Assembly: GCF_040544555.1 (NCBI RefSeq)
Contig: NZ_JBEPKD010000003.1
Coordinates: 1-64,000, forward strand
Origin: Halalkalibacter oceani
Lineage (GTDB): Bacteria > Bacillota > Bacilli > Bacillales > Bacillaceae_D
Direction: 5' to 3'
Length of the DNA: 64,000 bases
Shown in pieces: positions 51,601-60,436 of this stretch. Under the pieces are notes generated by a model, which had not been told where the DNA came from, made no database searches, and saw only the letters and a program-made list of their open reading frames with translations. A program made the position numbers and the translations under genes. Position 1 is the stretch's first letter, and each line of letters opens with the position of its first letter.

Positions 51601-52934
51601 TTCACTTTGACCGCCGCCAGCTCAATGATCTGGTTGTACACCGCAGATAGACCCGTTGTTTCAACGTCAAAGACAACATATTCATCTTCCATTAACAAGC
51701 GGTGGGCTTCGTTATAGGCAATCGGTACCCCATCATCAACAAGATTCGCTTCAATGCCAAACAGCACTTTAATCCCATGCTTCTTTCCGGCAGAGTATGC
51801 TTCCGGGAAAGCTTGAACGACTCCGTGATCGGTTACTGCGACTGCCGGATGGCCCCATTTTGCAGCCTGTTCCACATAGCGGCCGGCACTGGTCACCCCG
51901 TCCATCTGACTCATCGTCGTATGGAGATGGAGCTCGACCCGCTTTTCTTCAGGTGGTGCTGTATCCTGACGCTCCTCTGGCGTCAGCTGATTAACGTCGT
52001 TGGCGATCATGACGAGATCGCGGACAAACGTATCATTTTGAATGCCACCCCGAACTTTGAGCCACATTCCTTTTTTCACCGCCTGCAACAGCGGCACATC
52101 CTCTTTGTCACGCGAGAACATCTTAACGAGAATCGAATCGGTGTAATCGGTGATTTTAAATGTCAGCAACGTTCTGCCACTACGCAGTTCCCGCGTTTCA
52201 GCGGCAAACACATAGCCTTGGACGGTGACTCTTCGTTCCTCGTCCACAATCGCTTCCAGCGGAATCGGATCATCTTTAATCGGATACCCAAGAACAAGCG
52301 CTTTCCCTTTGATTTCTTTTTCGGCCTGCTGTTCGAGCTTCTTCTTTTCAAGCATCGCCTCCACGACCTTCGAGTGATCCTCCTGCTCCCTTTGTTCAAC
52401 AAACTTATCAAATTCCTGCTTTGATTCGCGAATATCGGTCTCAAACTGAACCGCCGGCAAACTTAACAGCCGCGTGCTTTGCTGCAACGGTTCTGTCAGC
52501 TTACGTTTGAGAGCGACCGCTTCCGTTTCATTGCGGACCTGAATGATAAGCCGTTTGCCGTCATAGCCCGGCGTCTGCTGAGACAGCATCGAACGCAAAC
52601 CGTCTGAAATCGGTGAGAGCTTTGACACAATCAACGGCCAGTAATCAGCCCAATGCGACTCTTCCATCACAATCGAATCGTAATGAAAGGTAAACGATAC
52701 CGTCGCGATATGCTCGAACGTATGCTTCATCCGCGACATAAACAGTTCGTAAACAGCAGACGGAACAATCAGCGGTAAATTGATATGAAAATGCCAGGCT
52801 CTTTTTTCCTTTGAAATGACAAGCTTGCGGATCTGTCCTTCTTGAAAATGCGCTTGCTTCACTTCCTCAGGAATTTGCAGCTGTTCTAGCAGCAATTGCA
52901 GCCGTTCCTTTCTCACCTGTTCGTCAAGTGACAT
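48633..52934 (-). CDS. polC: DNA polymerase III PolC-type alpha subunit
   Basis: A 1433-residue replicative polymerase of Gram-positive type. In order: N-terminal domain, OB fold (about 230-320), PHP domain with HLHTTMSQMDG (about 333-345), an inserted DnaQ-like 3'-5' exonuclease (about 415-590, DVETTGL) that proofreads, the PHP remainder, and palm/fingers (PDIDLNFSGEYQ carries catalytic Asp residues). A Cys4 zinc-like set CPNCHH...CPECG is also present. The length matches the B. subtilis enzyme (1437). It lies between proS and rimP as expected. Confidence 0.98.
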   Translation of the reverse strand: MSLDEQVRKERLQLLLEQLQIPEEVKQAHFQEGQIRKLVISKEKRAWHFHINLPLIVPSAVYELFMSRMKHTFEHIATVSFTFHYDSIVMEESHWADYWPLIVSKLSPISDGLRSMLSQQTPGYDGKRLIIQVRNETEAVALKRKLTEPLQQSTRLLSLPAVQFETDIRESKQEFDKFVEQREQEDHSKVVEAMLEKKKLEQQAEKEIKGKALVLGYPIKDDPIPLEAIVDEERRVTVQGYVFAAETRELRSGRTLLTFKITDYTDSILVKMFSRDKEDVPLLQAVKKGMWLKVRGGIQNDTFVRDLVMIANDVNQLTPEERQDTAPPEEKRVELHLHTTMSQMDGVTSAGRYVEQAAKWGHPAVAVTDHGVVQAFPEAYSAGKKHGIKVLFGIEANLVDDGVPIAYNEAHRLLMEDEYVVFDVETTGLSAVYNQIIELAAVKVKNGEIIDRFESFADPHEPLTNTIIELTGITDDMVKGQPEVEEVLRKFRDFVGDAILVAHNASFDMGFLNVGYQKIGLTEAANPVIDTLELGRFLYPELKNHRLNTLCKKFDIELVSHHRAIYDAEATGYLLWKMVKDAHAKEIYYHDELNDNMGQGNFHRQRPSHCILLAQTQEGLKNLYKLVSMSHVDYFFRTPRIPRSQLQKHRNGLLVGSGCDKGEVFEAMMQKSPDEVEQIARFYDYFEIQPLATYQHLIEKELVKSETALEEIVKNIVELGKKLEKPVVASGNAHYLQEEDYIYRKILIASQGGANPLNKQTLPPVHFRTTNEMLDAFAFLGEEMAKEVVVTNTQHIASLIEEIHPIPDELYTPKIEGADEEIRQMSYERARSIYGENLPEIVEARIEKELKSIIGHGFAVIYLISHKLVKKSLIDGYLVGSRGSVGSSLVATMTEITEVNPLPPHYVCPNCHHSHFFDDGSVGSGFDLPDKECPECGTPYIKDGQDIPFETFLGFKGDKVPDIDLNFSGEYQPRAHHYTKELFGEEFVYRAGTIGTVAEKTAYGYVKGYQGDHDLHMRGAEIDRLVAGCTGVKRTTGQHPGGIIVVPDYMDIHDFCPIQYPADDKNSEWKTTHFDFHSIHDNLLKLDILGHDDPTVIRMLQDLSGIDPKTIPTDDPEVMKIFSGPEVLGVTEEQIMCKTGTLGIPEFGTRFVRQMLEETKPSTFSELVQISGLSHGTDVWLNNANELIYNGTCELKDVIGCRDDIMVYLIYKGLEPSLAFKIMEFVRKGKGLQPEWIEEMKKHDVPDWYIGSCLKIKYMFPKAHAAAYVLMAVRIAYFKVHHPILYYASYFTVRADDFDLDTMIKGSTAIRAKMEEINAKGLDAAPKEKAVLTVLELALEMTERGFSFQKVDLYRSSATEFQVEGDTLLPPFNAMTGVGTNAALNIVKAREDGEFLSKEDLQQRSKLTKTVLEHLDEHGCLEGMPESNQLSLF

Positions 52935-52997
52935 CGATCTCCGTCCTTTCTTTCTCTTTCATCTCCCCGTAAGAAAACATTCAGTTCCACTGTTAAG

Positions 52998-53042
52998 AAA
53001 AGACTGAATCTCGTCGTAGGAGTGACTTCGAGTCAGTCTTTT
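52998..53042 (-). terminator. terminator after proS
   Basis: AAAAGACTGA-ATCTCG pairs with CGAGTCAGTCTTTT (one bulge), with TTTTCTT following on the minus strand. Confidence 0.75.
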
Positions 53043-53065
53043 GCTTTTCATTATAAAAAAACAGT

Positions 53066-54775
53066 TTAATTGCCTAGCTTTGTGCGCAGTTCTTCCAGTA
53101 CGTCCGGAAGCTTTGCCACCTCTGCTTCAATCATTTCCCCTGTCTTGCGCACCTTCACTTCAACGATGCCTTCGCCTGCTTTTTTGCCGACAGCAATCCG
53201 GATTGGTAAACCGATTAAATCGGAATCTTTGAATTTCACGCCGGCGCGTTCCGGACGGTCGTCAAAAAGAACATCGTAGCCAAGCTGCTTCAATGTCTGG
53301 TAAAGCTGCTCACCAAGCTCTTTTTGTGCCTCATCCTTCACATTGATCGTCACGAGATGAAGATCAAACGGGGCAACTGCTGGCGGCCAGACAATTCCGT
53401 TCTCATCATGGTGCTGCTCAACGATTGCTGCTACCGTACGTGACACACCTATCCCGTAACAGCCCATAATCATCGTCTGCGTTTTGCCATTTTCATCAAG
53501 GTACGTCGCCCCAAGCGCTTCACTGTATTTCGTGCCGAGTTTGAAGACATGGCCGACTTCAATTCCCATCGCAAACTGGATCGTTCCTTTGCCACAAGGA
53601 GACGGATCTCCTTCCTGAATCAAACGTAAATCAGCATAGGTAGCCGTAAAGTCGCGTCCTGGGTTGACATTCTTGTAATGCTTGTCCTTTTCATTCGCCC
53701 CGCAAATTCCGTTTACGACCGCCTCAACCGCATGGTCGGCAATCACCGTAATCTCAGAAGGCAGGTTGATCGGGCCGATATAACCTGTTTCACAGTTTAA
53801 CAGCCGCGCTGTTTCTTCTGCCGAAGCGAGCTCGACGCTGTCTTTATCGAGGACATTTTTTACCTTTATTTCATTTACATCATGATCACCACGCACGAGC
53901 ACAAGTACAGGCTCTCCGTCGGCGATAAAAAGCAGTGATTTGATCGTTTGCGCGGCACTTACCTTGAAAAAGTCTGCCACTTCTTCAATCGTGCGGATGT
54001 TGACCGTATCGACAAGCTCTTTTTCCTTTAGTGGCTCGTCTGATTTCACATAGGTTGTTACGACCGGCGCGATTTCAATATTGGCGGCAAAATCGGATTG
54101 GTCAGAGTAGGCAATCGTATCCTCCCCTATCTCACTTAACACCATAAATTCATGTGTATCCGTTCCGCCGATCGTTCCTGAATCGGCCTCTACCGCGCGG
54201 AAATTGAGGGCGCAACGGGTGAAAATGTTTTGATACGCTTTGTACATTGCCTGATAGCTTTGCTCCAGACCTTCGTTTGAAGTGTCAAACGAATAGGCAT
54301 CCTTCATAATGAATTCTCTCGAACGCAGGACGCCAAAGCGCGGGCGCCGTTCATCGCGGTATTTCGTCTGAATCTGATACAGATTGACAGGCAGCTTCTT
54401 GTAAGACTGAAGCTCATTGCGGACAAGATCTGTAATGACTTCTTCATGTGTCGCCCCGAGTACAAAATCGCGCTCATGACGGTCCTTCAATCTCATCAAT
54501 TCAGGGCCGTATGCATGTAAACGCCCGGACTCCTCCCATAATTCGGCTGGTTGAATCGCCGGAAGAAGCACTTCTTGCCCACCGGCTTCATCCATTTCTT
54601 CACGAATAATGTCTTCCACTTTGCGCAACACTTTTTTGCCCAATGGCAAATAAGAGTATATTCCTGATGCCGTTTGCCGGATTAAACCAGCTCGTAACAT
54701 AAGCTGATGACTTTTGATTTCTGCATCGGCAGGTACATCCCGTAAGGTAGGTGCTAAAAAGGTACGTTGTCTCAT
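53066..54775 (-). CDS. proS: Prolyl-tRNA synthetase (bacterial type)
   Basis: A 569-residue class II synthetase that charges tRNA-Pro. The editing (YbaK-like) domain is inserted at about 235-390. Motif 2 (FGVLRSREFIMKDAYSFD) and motif 3 (GCYGIGVSRT) are clear, and the anticodon-binding domain covers about 470-569. The ribosome site is weak (AAAGGAT). I looked for a T-box leader upstream and found none. It lies between rseP and polC as in B. subtilis. Confidence 0.97.
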   Translation of the reverse strand: MRQRTFLAPTLRDVPADAEIKSHQLMLRAGLIRQTASGIYSYLPLGKKVLRKVEDIIREEMDEAGGQEVLLPAIQPAELWEESGRLHAYGPELMRLKDRHERDFVLGATHEEVITDLVRNELQSYKKLPVNLYQIQTKYRDERRPRFGVLRSREFIMKDAYSFDTSNEGLEQSYQAMYKAYQNIFTRCALNFRAVEADSGTIGGTDTHEFMVLSEIGEDTIAYSDQSDFAANIEIAPVVTTYVKSDEPLKEKELVDTVNIRTIEEVADFFKVSAAQTIKSLLFIADGEPVLVLVRGDHDVNEIKVKNVLDKDSVELASAEETARLLNCETGYIGPINLPSEITVIADHAVEAVVNGICGANEKDKHYKNVNPGRDFTATYADLRLIQEGDPSPCGKGTIQFAMGIEVGHVFKLGTKYSEALGATYLDENGKTQTMIMGCYGIGVSRTVAAIVEQHHDENGIVWPPAVAPFDLHLVTINVKDEAQKELGEQLYQTLKQLGYDVLFDDRPERAGVKFKDSDLIGLPIRIAVGKKAGEGIVEVKVRKTGEMIEAEVAKLPDVLEELRTKLGN

Positions 54776-54879
54776 TCGCTTAAATCCTTTCCCACTTCGA
54801 TCTCAATTGTTTATATAGTAACACAGATCAGAAAAGCGTCATAGCCTTTCCATCTCGCAACAATTCCGTTCTACACAAA

Positions 54880-54916
54880 GTGAGCAGGAAAGAAAGTTTG
54901 CTTTCCTGCTCACTTT
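54880..54916 (-). terminator. terminator after rseP (second hairpin)
   Basis: AAGTGAGCAGGAAAG and CTTTCCTGCTCACTT form a perfect 15-bp stem around AAAGTTTG. It lies just upstream of proS, so it separates the two transcripts. Confidence 0.75.
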
Positions 54917-54948
54917 TAAACCAGGCCATTGCTTCGCTCGCCGCTTCG

Positions 54949-54982
54949 GGTTTGTGGCAAAAGCAACCTTTTGCCACAAACC
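54949..54982 (-). terminator. hairpin directly after the rseP stop
   Basis: GGTTTGTGGCAAAAG pairs with CTTTTGCCACAAACC (via CAAC), starting 2 nt past the stop codon. It shares the GCAAAAG core of family A. Confidence 0.7.
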
Positions 54983-54983
54983 T

Positions 54984-56240
54984 TTACATAAAGAATTTGT
55001 TGATGTCGTTCCAGGTGACGACGATCATGAGGAGCATGAGCAGGGCGAAGCCGACGAAGTGGACGAGCCCTTCTTTTTGCGGATCAATCGGCTTGCCGCG
55101 CAATGCTTCCAGTCCGATAAAGATTAAACGTCCGCCATCCATTGCCGGAATCGGCAGCAGATTGATGATTCCGAGGTTGACGCTTAAAGCGGCCGCCCAC
55201 TGCATGAGAACAAAGATCCCCATCGCTGCTGCCTCCCCGGTATAGTTGTAAATGCCGACAGGGCCGGCGACGTAATCCAGCGAGAACTGGCCGGTCACAA
55301 TCATCCCGAGCACTTCAAAAATCATCGTCATAAATGTATAGGTTTGCGTAAAGCCAAAGGCAATCGAACCGAGAAGATTGAACTCGGTCGGGCGGGCAAT
55401 GCCGACAAAGCCTTCCGCATCACCAAACTGTCCGACCCGCTCCTGCGGGGTGACTGGGAGCGATAGCAGCTCGCCATTTCGTTCCACGTCAAACGTAATC
55501 GCCTCGTTCGGATGCTGTTGAATGATTTCCGTCATTTCAACCCACGTATCAAGCGGCTGGCCGTCAATCGCGACAACTTGGTCGCCTTCTTGCAGACCGG
55601 CCTCGGAGGCGGCGCTGTTTTCCGTTACTTCGCCGATGCGCGGCTCATCAATCGGCATTCCCTGCATCAGGGCGAAGGCGATTAAAATGCCAATGGCAAG
55701 AACAAAGTTCATCATCGGCCCGGCAAAAATCGCCAGCGCACGCTGACCTACTGTTTTCGAACCGAATTGACGATTCCACGGTGCGATTTGGGTCGCCTGC
55801 TCATCCTTGATCAACTGGGCTTTCGGATCAATCTCATATCGCATCCGCACCCCTTCATCATTGTAAGCTTCCACAATCAGCTCATGCTCTAAATCGATTT
55901 TCTCCACCTGGACGACATGCGCCTCCGGATGCTTCGATTTATTGTTGATAATCAACTCGCTCACACGATTGGAACGGTTAAAAACAAGTCCAATTTCATA
56001 GCCCGGCTTGATCTCGATAATTTCAGGATCTTCCCCGGCCATCCGGACAAACCCGCCAATCGGCAGGAGGCGGATCGTATAGACGGTTTCCCCTTTTTTA
56101 AAGGAGTAGATTTTCGGCCCAAAACCAATCGCAAACTCGCGGCACAGAATTCCGGCGCGCTTGGCAAAATAGAGATGCCCCCATTCATGAATGAACACAA
56201 GCAGGCCAAATATAATAATGACAGATAGCAACGTATTCAT
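54984..56240 (-). CDS. rseP: RseP/RasP intramembrane site-2 protease
   Basis: A 418-residue membrane zinc protease that cleaves anti-sigma factors and leftover signal peptides. HEWGH (His18, Glu19, His22) in the first transmembrane helix, a periplasmic-type PDZ domain (about 190-275), and the second metal motif NLLPIPAMDGGR near 335-346. Four transmembrane segments. An AAGGTGG site precedes the ATG. Order dxr-rseP-proS as in B. subtilis (rasP). The inserted segment at about 75-150 before the second helix is usual in Bacillus. Confidence 0.95.
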   Translation of the reverse strand: MNTLLSVIIIFGLLVFIHEWGHLYFAKRAGILCREFAIGFGPKIYSFKKGETVYTIRLLPIGGFVRMAGEDPEIIEIKPGYEIGLVFNRSNRVSELIINNKSKHPEAHVVQVEKIDLEHELIVEAYNDEGVRMRYEIDPKAQLIKDEQATQIAPWNRQFGSKTVGQRALAIFAGPMMNFVLAIGILIAFALMQGMPIDEPRIGEVTENSAASEAGLQEGDQVVAIDGQPLDTWVEMTEIIQQHPNEAITFDVERNGELLSLPVTPQERVGQFGDAEGFVGIARPTEFNLLGSIAFGFTQTYTFMTMIFEVLGMIVTGQFSLDYVAGPVGIYNYTGEAAAMGIFVLMQWAAALSVNLGIINLLPIPAMDGGRLIFIGLEALRGKPIDPQKEGLVHFVGFALLMLLMIVVTWNDINKFFM

Positions 56241-56259
56241 GGCTGACGTTCCACCTTTC

Positions 56260-57411
56260 TTAATTTACGGTTGAGCGGATAAAGGCGCGTGTTTCCTCAT
56301 CAACGGCTTTGATGTCTTCAAGAGTTGGTCCAGAGATAACGTGGTGTCGCTCGAGTGCTTGTTCGATGACTGCTTCAATACCTAAAAAGGAAAGGCGCTT
56401 ATCAAGGAAAGAAGCTACAGCTACTTCATTAGCGGCATTTAACACCGTTGGCATCGTTCCACCGATGCGTCCCGCTTCATAAGCAAGCGCCATACAGCGA
56501 AAACGCTTCGGGTCCATTTGTGCAAAATGAAGCTTGCCAATCTCCGCCAGGTTTAAGCGCTCATCCGATTGACCGGCGAGACGCTTTGGATACGTTAACG
56601 CATATTGAATTGGTACGCGCATATCCGGCGTTCCAAGCTGAGCCATCACACTATGATCGACAAATTCGACCATTGAATGAATGATGCTTTCTTTATGTAG
56701 AACAACCTCTATCCTCTCATAAGGGATGTCAAAAAGCCAATGCGCTTCAATCACTTCCAGTCCCTTGTTCATCATTGTAGCAGAATCAATCGTAATTTTG
56801 GCCCCCATCGACCAATTAGGATGATTAAGCGCCTGTTCCACCGTTACTTCCTTAAGCTCGTCTCTCGACAGATCGCGGAAACTGCCGCCGGAAGCCGTTA
56901 AAATCAGCTTTTCAATCTCCCGCTTATTTTCCCCATTTAATGCCTGAAATATAGCCGAGTGCTCACTATCGACCGGCAGCAACGAAACCTGATGTGCTTT
57001 TGCCGCCTCAGTGACGATATGCCCAGCGGTAACGAGCGTTTCCTTATTGGCAATCGCAATCGTCTTACCGGCCTCGATCGCAGCCAGCGTTGGACCAAGT
57101 CCCACGCTGCCAAGCACCGCATTAACTAGGATGACGCTGTCAGGATACGTCGCGACTTCCAGCAATCCTTCCTCTCCGTAGACAACCTTCGTTTCAGCCG
57201 GTACATGATGGCGCACTTTTTCGTAATCATCCTTCGATTGGACGGATAGCAGCTTCGGCTTAAATTCATGAGCTTGCTCGCAGGCGAGGTCAATATTTCT
57301 TCCTGTCGACATCGCCACAACTTTGAATTCCTGACGATGATGCCGGACAACATCGAGCGTTTGCGTGCCGATTGACCCGGTGGCCCCTAATAAACTTATT
57401 AATTTCAACAT
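56260..57411 (-). CDS. dxr: 1-deoxy-D-xylulose 5-phosphate reductoisomerase
   Basis: A 383-residue NADPH enzyme making MEP, the second step of non-mevalonate isoprenoid synthesis. The Rossmann motif GATGSIGTQ is near the N-terminus, and the catalytic LPVDSEHSA and SMGAKITIDSATMMNKG segments are intact. Start ATG at 57411 (MLKLISLLGATG); a GTG two codons upstream and a TTG one codon downstream are alternatives. It precedes rseP and follows cdsA, so isoprenoid and phospholipid genes are transcribed together with uppS. Confidence 0.96.
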   Translation of the reverse strand: MLKLISLLGATGSIGTQTLDVVRHHRQEFKVVAMSTGRNIDLACEQAHEFKPKLLSVQSKDDYEKVRHHVPAETKVVYGEEGLLEVATYPDSVILVNAVLGSVGLGPTLAAIEAGKTIAIANKETLVTAGHIVTEAAKAHQVSLLPVDSEHSAIFQALNGENKREIEKLILTASGGSFRDLSRDELKEVTVEQALNHPNWSMGAKITIDSATMMNKGLEVIEAHWLFDIPYERIEVVLHKESIIHSMVEFVDHSVMAQLGTPDMRVPIQYALTYPKRLAGQSDERLNLAEIGKLHFAQMDPKRFRCMALAYEAGRIGGTMPTVLNAANEVAVASFLDKRLSFLGIEAVIEQALERHHVISGPTLEDIKAVDEETRAFIRSTVN

Positions 57412-57463
57412 ACTCACCTACTATTTGAATTATACTTGTCTTTTTTCCATTTCCCGTTTTGCG

Positions 57464-58261
57464 TCAGATCAGGTAGAGCAGGTGCAAAATCGGCATCACA
57501 TAAATCAGGCTGTCAAAACGGTCAAGGATTCCGCCGTGTCCCGGAAGGACATTGCCCGAATCTTTTACGGCATAATGCCTTTTCAGAGCCGATTCCACTA
57601 AATCACCAAGCTGTCCAAAAATCGACGTCACGATGATCACAAACAAAGCGAGAAGATAGCTTGAAAAGATCGGCACAATCGCGTAAAAAACCGTCCCGAT
57701 CACAACGGCGGCAATGACACCGCCGATGGAGCCTTCAATCGTTTTCTTCGGGCTAATGTCCGGCCACAGCTTTCTTCTGCCCCATTTCCGTCCGACAAAA
57801 TAAGCACCGGAATCGGTTGTCCAAATAATAAACAGCACATAAAAAACAAGCAGCATGCCATAATCCGGAATGTCTCTTGTCATAATTAAATAATGAAAGC
57901 CAAAGCCCACATAGACGGAAGAAAGAATGACAAAGCCGACTTGATCAAATGTAAATGAGTTTTTTGTAATGACCGTAAACATCAACAACACTAAAATCAT
58001 AAAGACAAAAATTTCGACTTTTGTAAAGTAAGATGGGACAATCATTTCAAACCAGTTTGTCGGTACAAGCAAGAGCCACATCGAAAGTAAGCTGATCATT
58101 CCCATTAAGGACAGCGGAGCTATTTTCTTCATTCTCAACAGTTCGACCATGGCGATGGAGGCGACGATTGAAATAAACAAAGCAAAGATCCAGCCCCCAA
58201 TTAGAACCATGCCAACAAAAAGGGCGCCCCCGATTAGACCCGTCACAATTCTTTCTCTCAC
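57464..58261 (-). CDS. cdsA: Phosphatidate cytidylyltransferase
   Basis: A 265-residue membrane enzyme with about seven or eight helices that forms CDP-diacylglycerol. The C-terminal signature (LKRHYAVKDSGNVLPGHGG then LDRFDS) is complete. The start is GTG at 58261, seven bases after AAGGGGGC. It supplies the substrate for PgsA encoded at 17 kb. It lies 15 nt after uppS. Confidence 0.96.
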   Translation of the reverse strand: MRERIVTGLIGGALFVGMVLIGGWIFALFISIVASIAMVELLRMKKIAPLSLMGMISLLSMWLLLVPTNWFEMIVPSYFTKVEIFVFMILVLLMFTVITKNSFTFDQVGFVILSSVYVGFGFHYLIMTRDIPDYGMLLVFYVLFIIWTTDSGAYFVGRKWGRRKLWPDISPKKTIEGSIGGVIAAVVIGTVFYAIVPIFSSYLLALFVIIVTSIFGQLGDLVESALKRHYAVKDSGNVLPGHGGILDRFDSLIYVMPILHLLYLI

Positions 58262-58276
58262 ATTCGTTGCCCCCTT

Positions 58277-59044
58277 TTAAACGCCCCCATACCTTCTTGC
58301 TCTTTTTTGATATACGGCAATGGCTTCGGTAAAGTGCTGCTCGTTAAAGTCTGGCCAGAGCACATCGGTGAACCAAAATTCGCTGTAGGCAAGCTGCCAA
58401 AGCATAAAATTACTCAGCCGTATTTCCCCGCTCGTGCGAATGAGCAAGTCCGGATCGGATAATTCCGCCGTCATCAAATGTTGTTCAAACAATTCATCAT
58501 TTATCTCTTCAGAGCGCAGGCTTCCTTCTTCTACCTGCTTCGTAATTTTCTTGATCGCTTCGATCATTTCAAAGCGGCTTCCATAATTCAAAGCAAAATT
58601 TAAAATAAGACCATTATTGTGTTTCGTCTCTTCCACAGCGTGATAAACTGCTTTTTTTGTATGGTCTGGTAAATCTTCCGGACTTCCCATTAAACGCACT
58701 TTCACATTTTCTTCCTTCAGCTTCGGCAGTTCCATGCCAAGAAATCGTTCCGGAAGCTTCATTAAATAATCAACTTCTGTTTTTGGGCGCTTCCAATTTT
58801 CCGTTGAAAATGCGTATAATGTTAAGACTTCTACACCAAGCTCATTTGCTCTGCGGACAATTTTATTTATAACCTTCATACCTTCTCGATGGCCGGCAAT
58901 CCGCGGCAAGCCTTTTTGCTGTGCCCAGCGGCCATTTCCATCCATTATTATGGCGATATGCTTAGGGATATTGACCAGTTCGATATTCTCCGTTCCTTCT
59001 TGCGAGGACAGAGAAGACTTCCATTTCGTAAATTTTTCAAGCAT
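58277..59044 (-). CDS. uppS: Undecaprenyl diphosphate synthase
   Basis: A 255-residue cis-prenyltransferase that makes the C55 lipid carrier for wall synthesis. The catalytic Asp35 lies in IIMDGNGRWAQQKG, and RTSGEIRLSNF with SEFWFTD is the conserved end. The ATG at 59044 has GGAGGG seven bases upstream, so the frame start at 59059 is rejected. It follows frr after a terminator-like hairpin. Confidence 0.97.
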   Translation of the reverse strand: MLEKFTKWKSSLSSQEGTENIELVNIPKHIAIIMDGNGRWAQQKGLPRIAGHREGMKVINKIVRRANELGVEVLTLYAFSTENWKRPKTEVDYLMKLPERFLGMELPKLKEENVKVRLMGSPEDLPDHTKKAVYHAVEETKHNNGLILNFALNYGSRFEMIEAIKKITKQVEEGSLRSEEINDELFEQHLMTAELSDPDLLIRTSGEIRLSNFMLWQLAYSEFWFTDVLWPDFNEQHFTEAIAVYQKRARRYGGV

Positions 59045-59102
59045 GTATACGCCCTCCATCTATGTAGCAGCAGGTCTTTCGCCTAACAAGTAAGAAAGTG
59101 TA

Positions 59103-59133
59103 AAAAACCCCCTATAATAAAGAGGGTCTTTTA
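59103..59133 (-). terminator. hairpin between frr and uppS
   Basis: On the minus strand ACCCTC...GGGGGT, with a 9-base loop, is followed by TTTTTTAC. It should end part of the pyrH-frr transcripts. Confidence 0.75.
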
Positions 59134-59159
59134 CTACGTCTATTTTACATGGTATTGCC

Positions 59160-59717
59160 TTACACTTCCATGATTTCTTTTTCTTTCTTTTCCGCTACCA
59201 CATCTACCTGAGCAATCTGTTTGTCAGTCAGCTTCTGCACTTCATCAGTCAGGCGGCGCAGCTCATCTTCTGTCATATCGCCGTCCTTTTGCTGCTTCTT
59301 TAAATCATCATTAGCGTCGCGGCGCACGTTGCGGATTGCGACTTTGGCATCTTCAGCAGCGCGCTTGACGAGCTTCGCCAGTTCTTTGCGTCGTTCTTCC
59401 GTTAACGGCGGGATCGAAATACGGATGATCGTACCGTCATTTGACGGAGTAAGTCCGAGATCGGCCTTTTGAATCGCCCGTTCAATGTCATTGATCGACG
59501 ACTTGTCAAACGGCTGAATCGATAATAATCTTGCTTCCGGTACGGTAATCGTCGCCAGCTGGTTTAACGGAGTCTCTGCTCCGTAATATTCAACTGTCAC
59601 CCGATCGAGCAGCGCCGGGTTCGCCCGTCCGGCACGAAGCTTTGCTAATTCACGATTTAACGCATCAATGGCTTTTCCCATTCGTTCCTGAGCGTCCTTG
59701 ATCACTTCTGTCGACAT
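59160..59717 (-). CDS. frr: Ribosome recycling factor
   Basis: The standard 185-residue factor that splits post-termination ribosomes with EF-G. It shows the LAKLRAGRANPALLDRV start and the RRDANDDLKK basic helix. Its ATG overlaps the pyrH stop by one base (TAATG). Confidence 0.98.
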   Translation of the reverse strand: MSTEVIKDAQERMGKAIDALNRELAKLRAGRANPALLDRVTVEYYGAETPLNQLATITVPEARLLSIQPFDKSSINDIERAIQKADLGLTPSNDGTIIRISIPPLTEERRKELAKLVKRAAEDAKVAIRNVRRDANDDLKKQQKDGDMTEDELRRLTDEVQKLTDKQIAQVDVVAEKKEKEIMEV

Positions 59718-60436
59718 TATGAATTCCCCCTTACAATTGTTCCGATTTCTTCGCCAAGAATGGCTCGCTTAATATTTCCTTCTTCCATGATTGAAAAGAC
59801 AATCAACGGAATATCATTATCCATGCACAGTGAAGAAGCGGTCGTATCCATGACAGCCAGCCCTTCTTTTAACACGTCCATGTAAGAAATTGACGTGTAT
59901 TTCTTCGCATTTTGATCAACCGACGGATCAGCGCTGTACACGCCATCGACATTGTTTTTCGCCATCAGGATAACCTCGGCCTCGATTTCCGCAGCGCGCA
60001 ATGCCGCTGTCGTATCTGTCGAGAAATAAGGGTTACCTGTACCTGCAGCAAAGATGACAACACGTTTCTTTTCCAAATGACGAATCGCTTTGCGGCGGAT
60101 ATATGGTTCAGCAACCTGCCGCATTTCAATTGAAGATTGCACCCTCGTTTGAACACCGATGTCTTCCAGGCTATCCTGCAGGGCCAAGGAATTCATCACA
60201 GTCGCCAGCATTCCCATATAGTCCGCTGTTGCCCGGTCCATTCCCTTTGCACTTCCTGCCATTCCGCGCCAAATGTTGCCTCCGCCTACGACAACAGCGA
60301 CCTCTACATCTAGTTCTACGATTTCTTTCACTTGTCTTGCTACAGATTGAATCACAGTCGGATCAATTCCGTATCCTTGCGCACCTGCTAGTGCTTCTCC
60401 GCTTAATTTAAGTACAACCCTTTTATATGTTTTCAT
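59717..60436 (-). CDS. pyrH: UMP kinase
   Basis: A 239-residue bacterial UMP kinase (amino-acid-kinase fold) making UDP for nucleotide and cell-wall synthesis. LKLSGEAL and VVGGGNIWRG are intact. The ATG at 60436 has GGAGG five bases upstream. A 377-bp gap with several hairpins separates it from tsf, wider than in B. subtilis. Confidence 0.97.
   Translation of the reverse strand: MKTYKRVVLKLSGEALAGAQGYGIDPTVIQSVARQVKEIVELDVEVAVVVGGGNIWRGMAGSAKGMDRATADYMGMLATVMNSLALQDSLEDIGVQTRVQSSIEMRQVAEPYIRRKAIRHLEKKRVVIFAAGTGNPYFSTDTTAALRAAEIEAEVILMAKNNVDGVYSADPSVDQNAKKYTSISYMDVLKEGLAVMDTTASSLCMDNDIPLIVFSIMEEGNIKRAILGEEIGTIVRGNS

Noticed and set aside
54776..54870. Possible T-box leader upstream of proS
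   Set aside because: The upstream region is under 100 bases before the next terminator and shows no T-box sequence or stem I.
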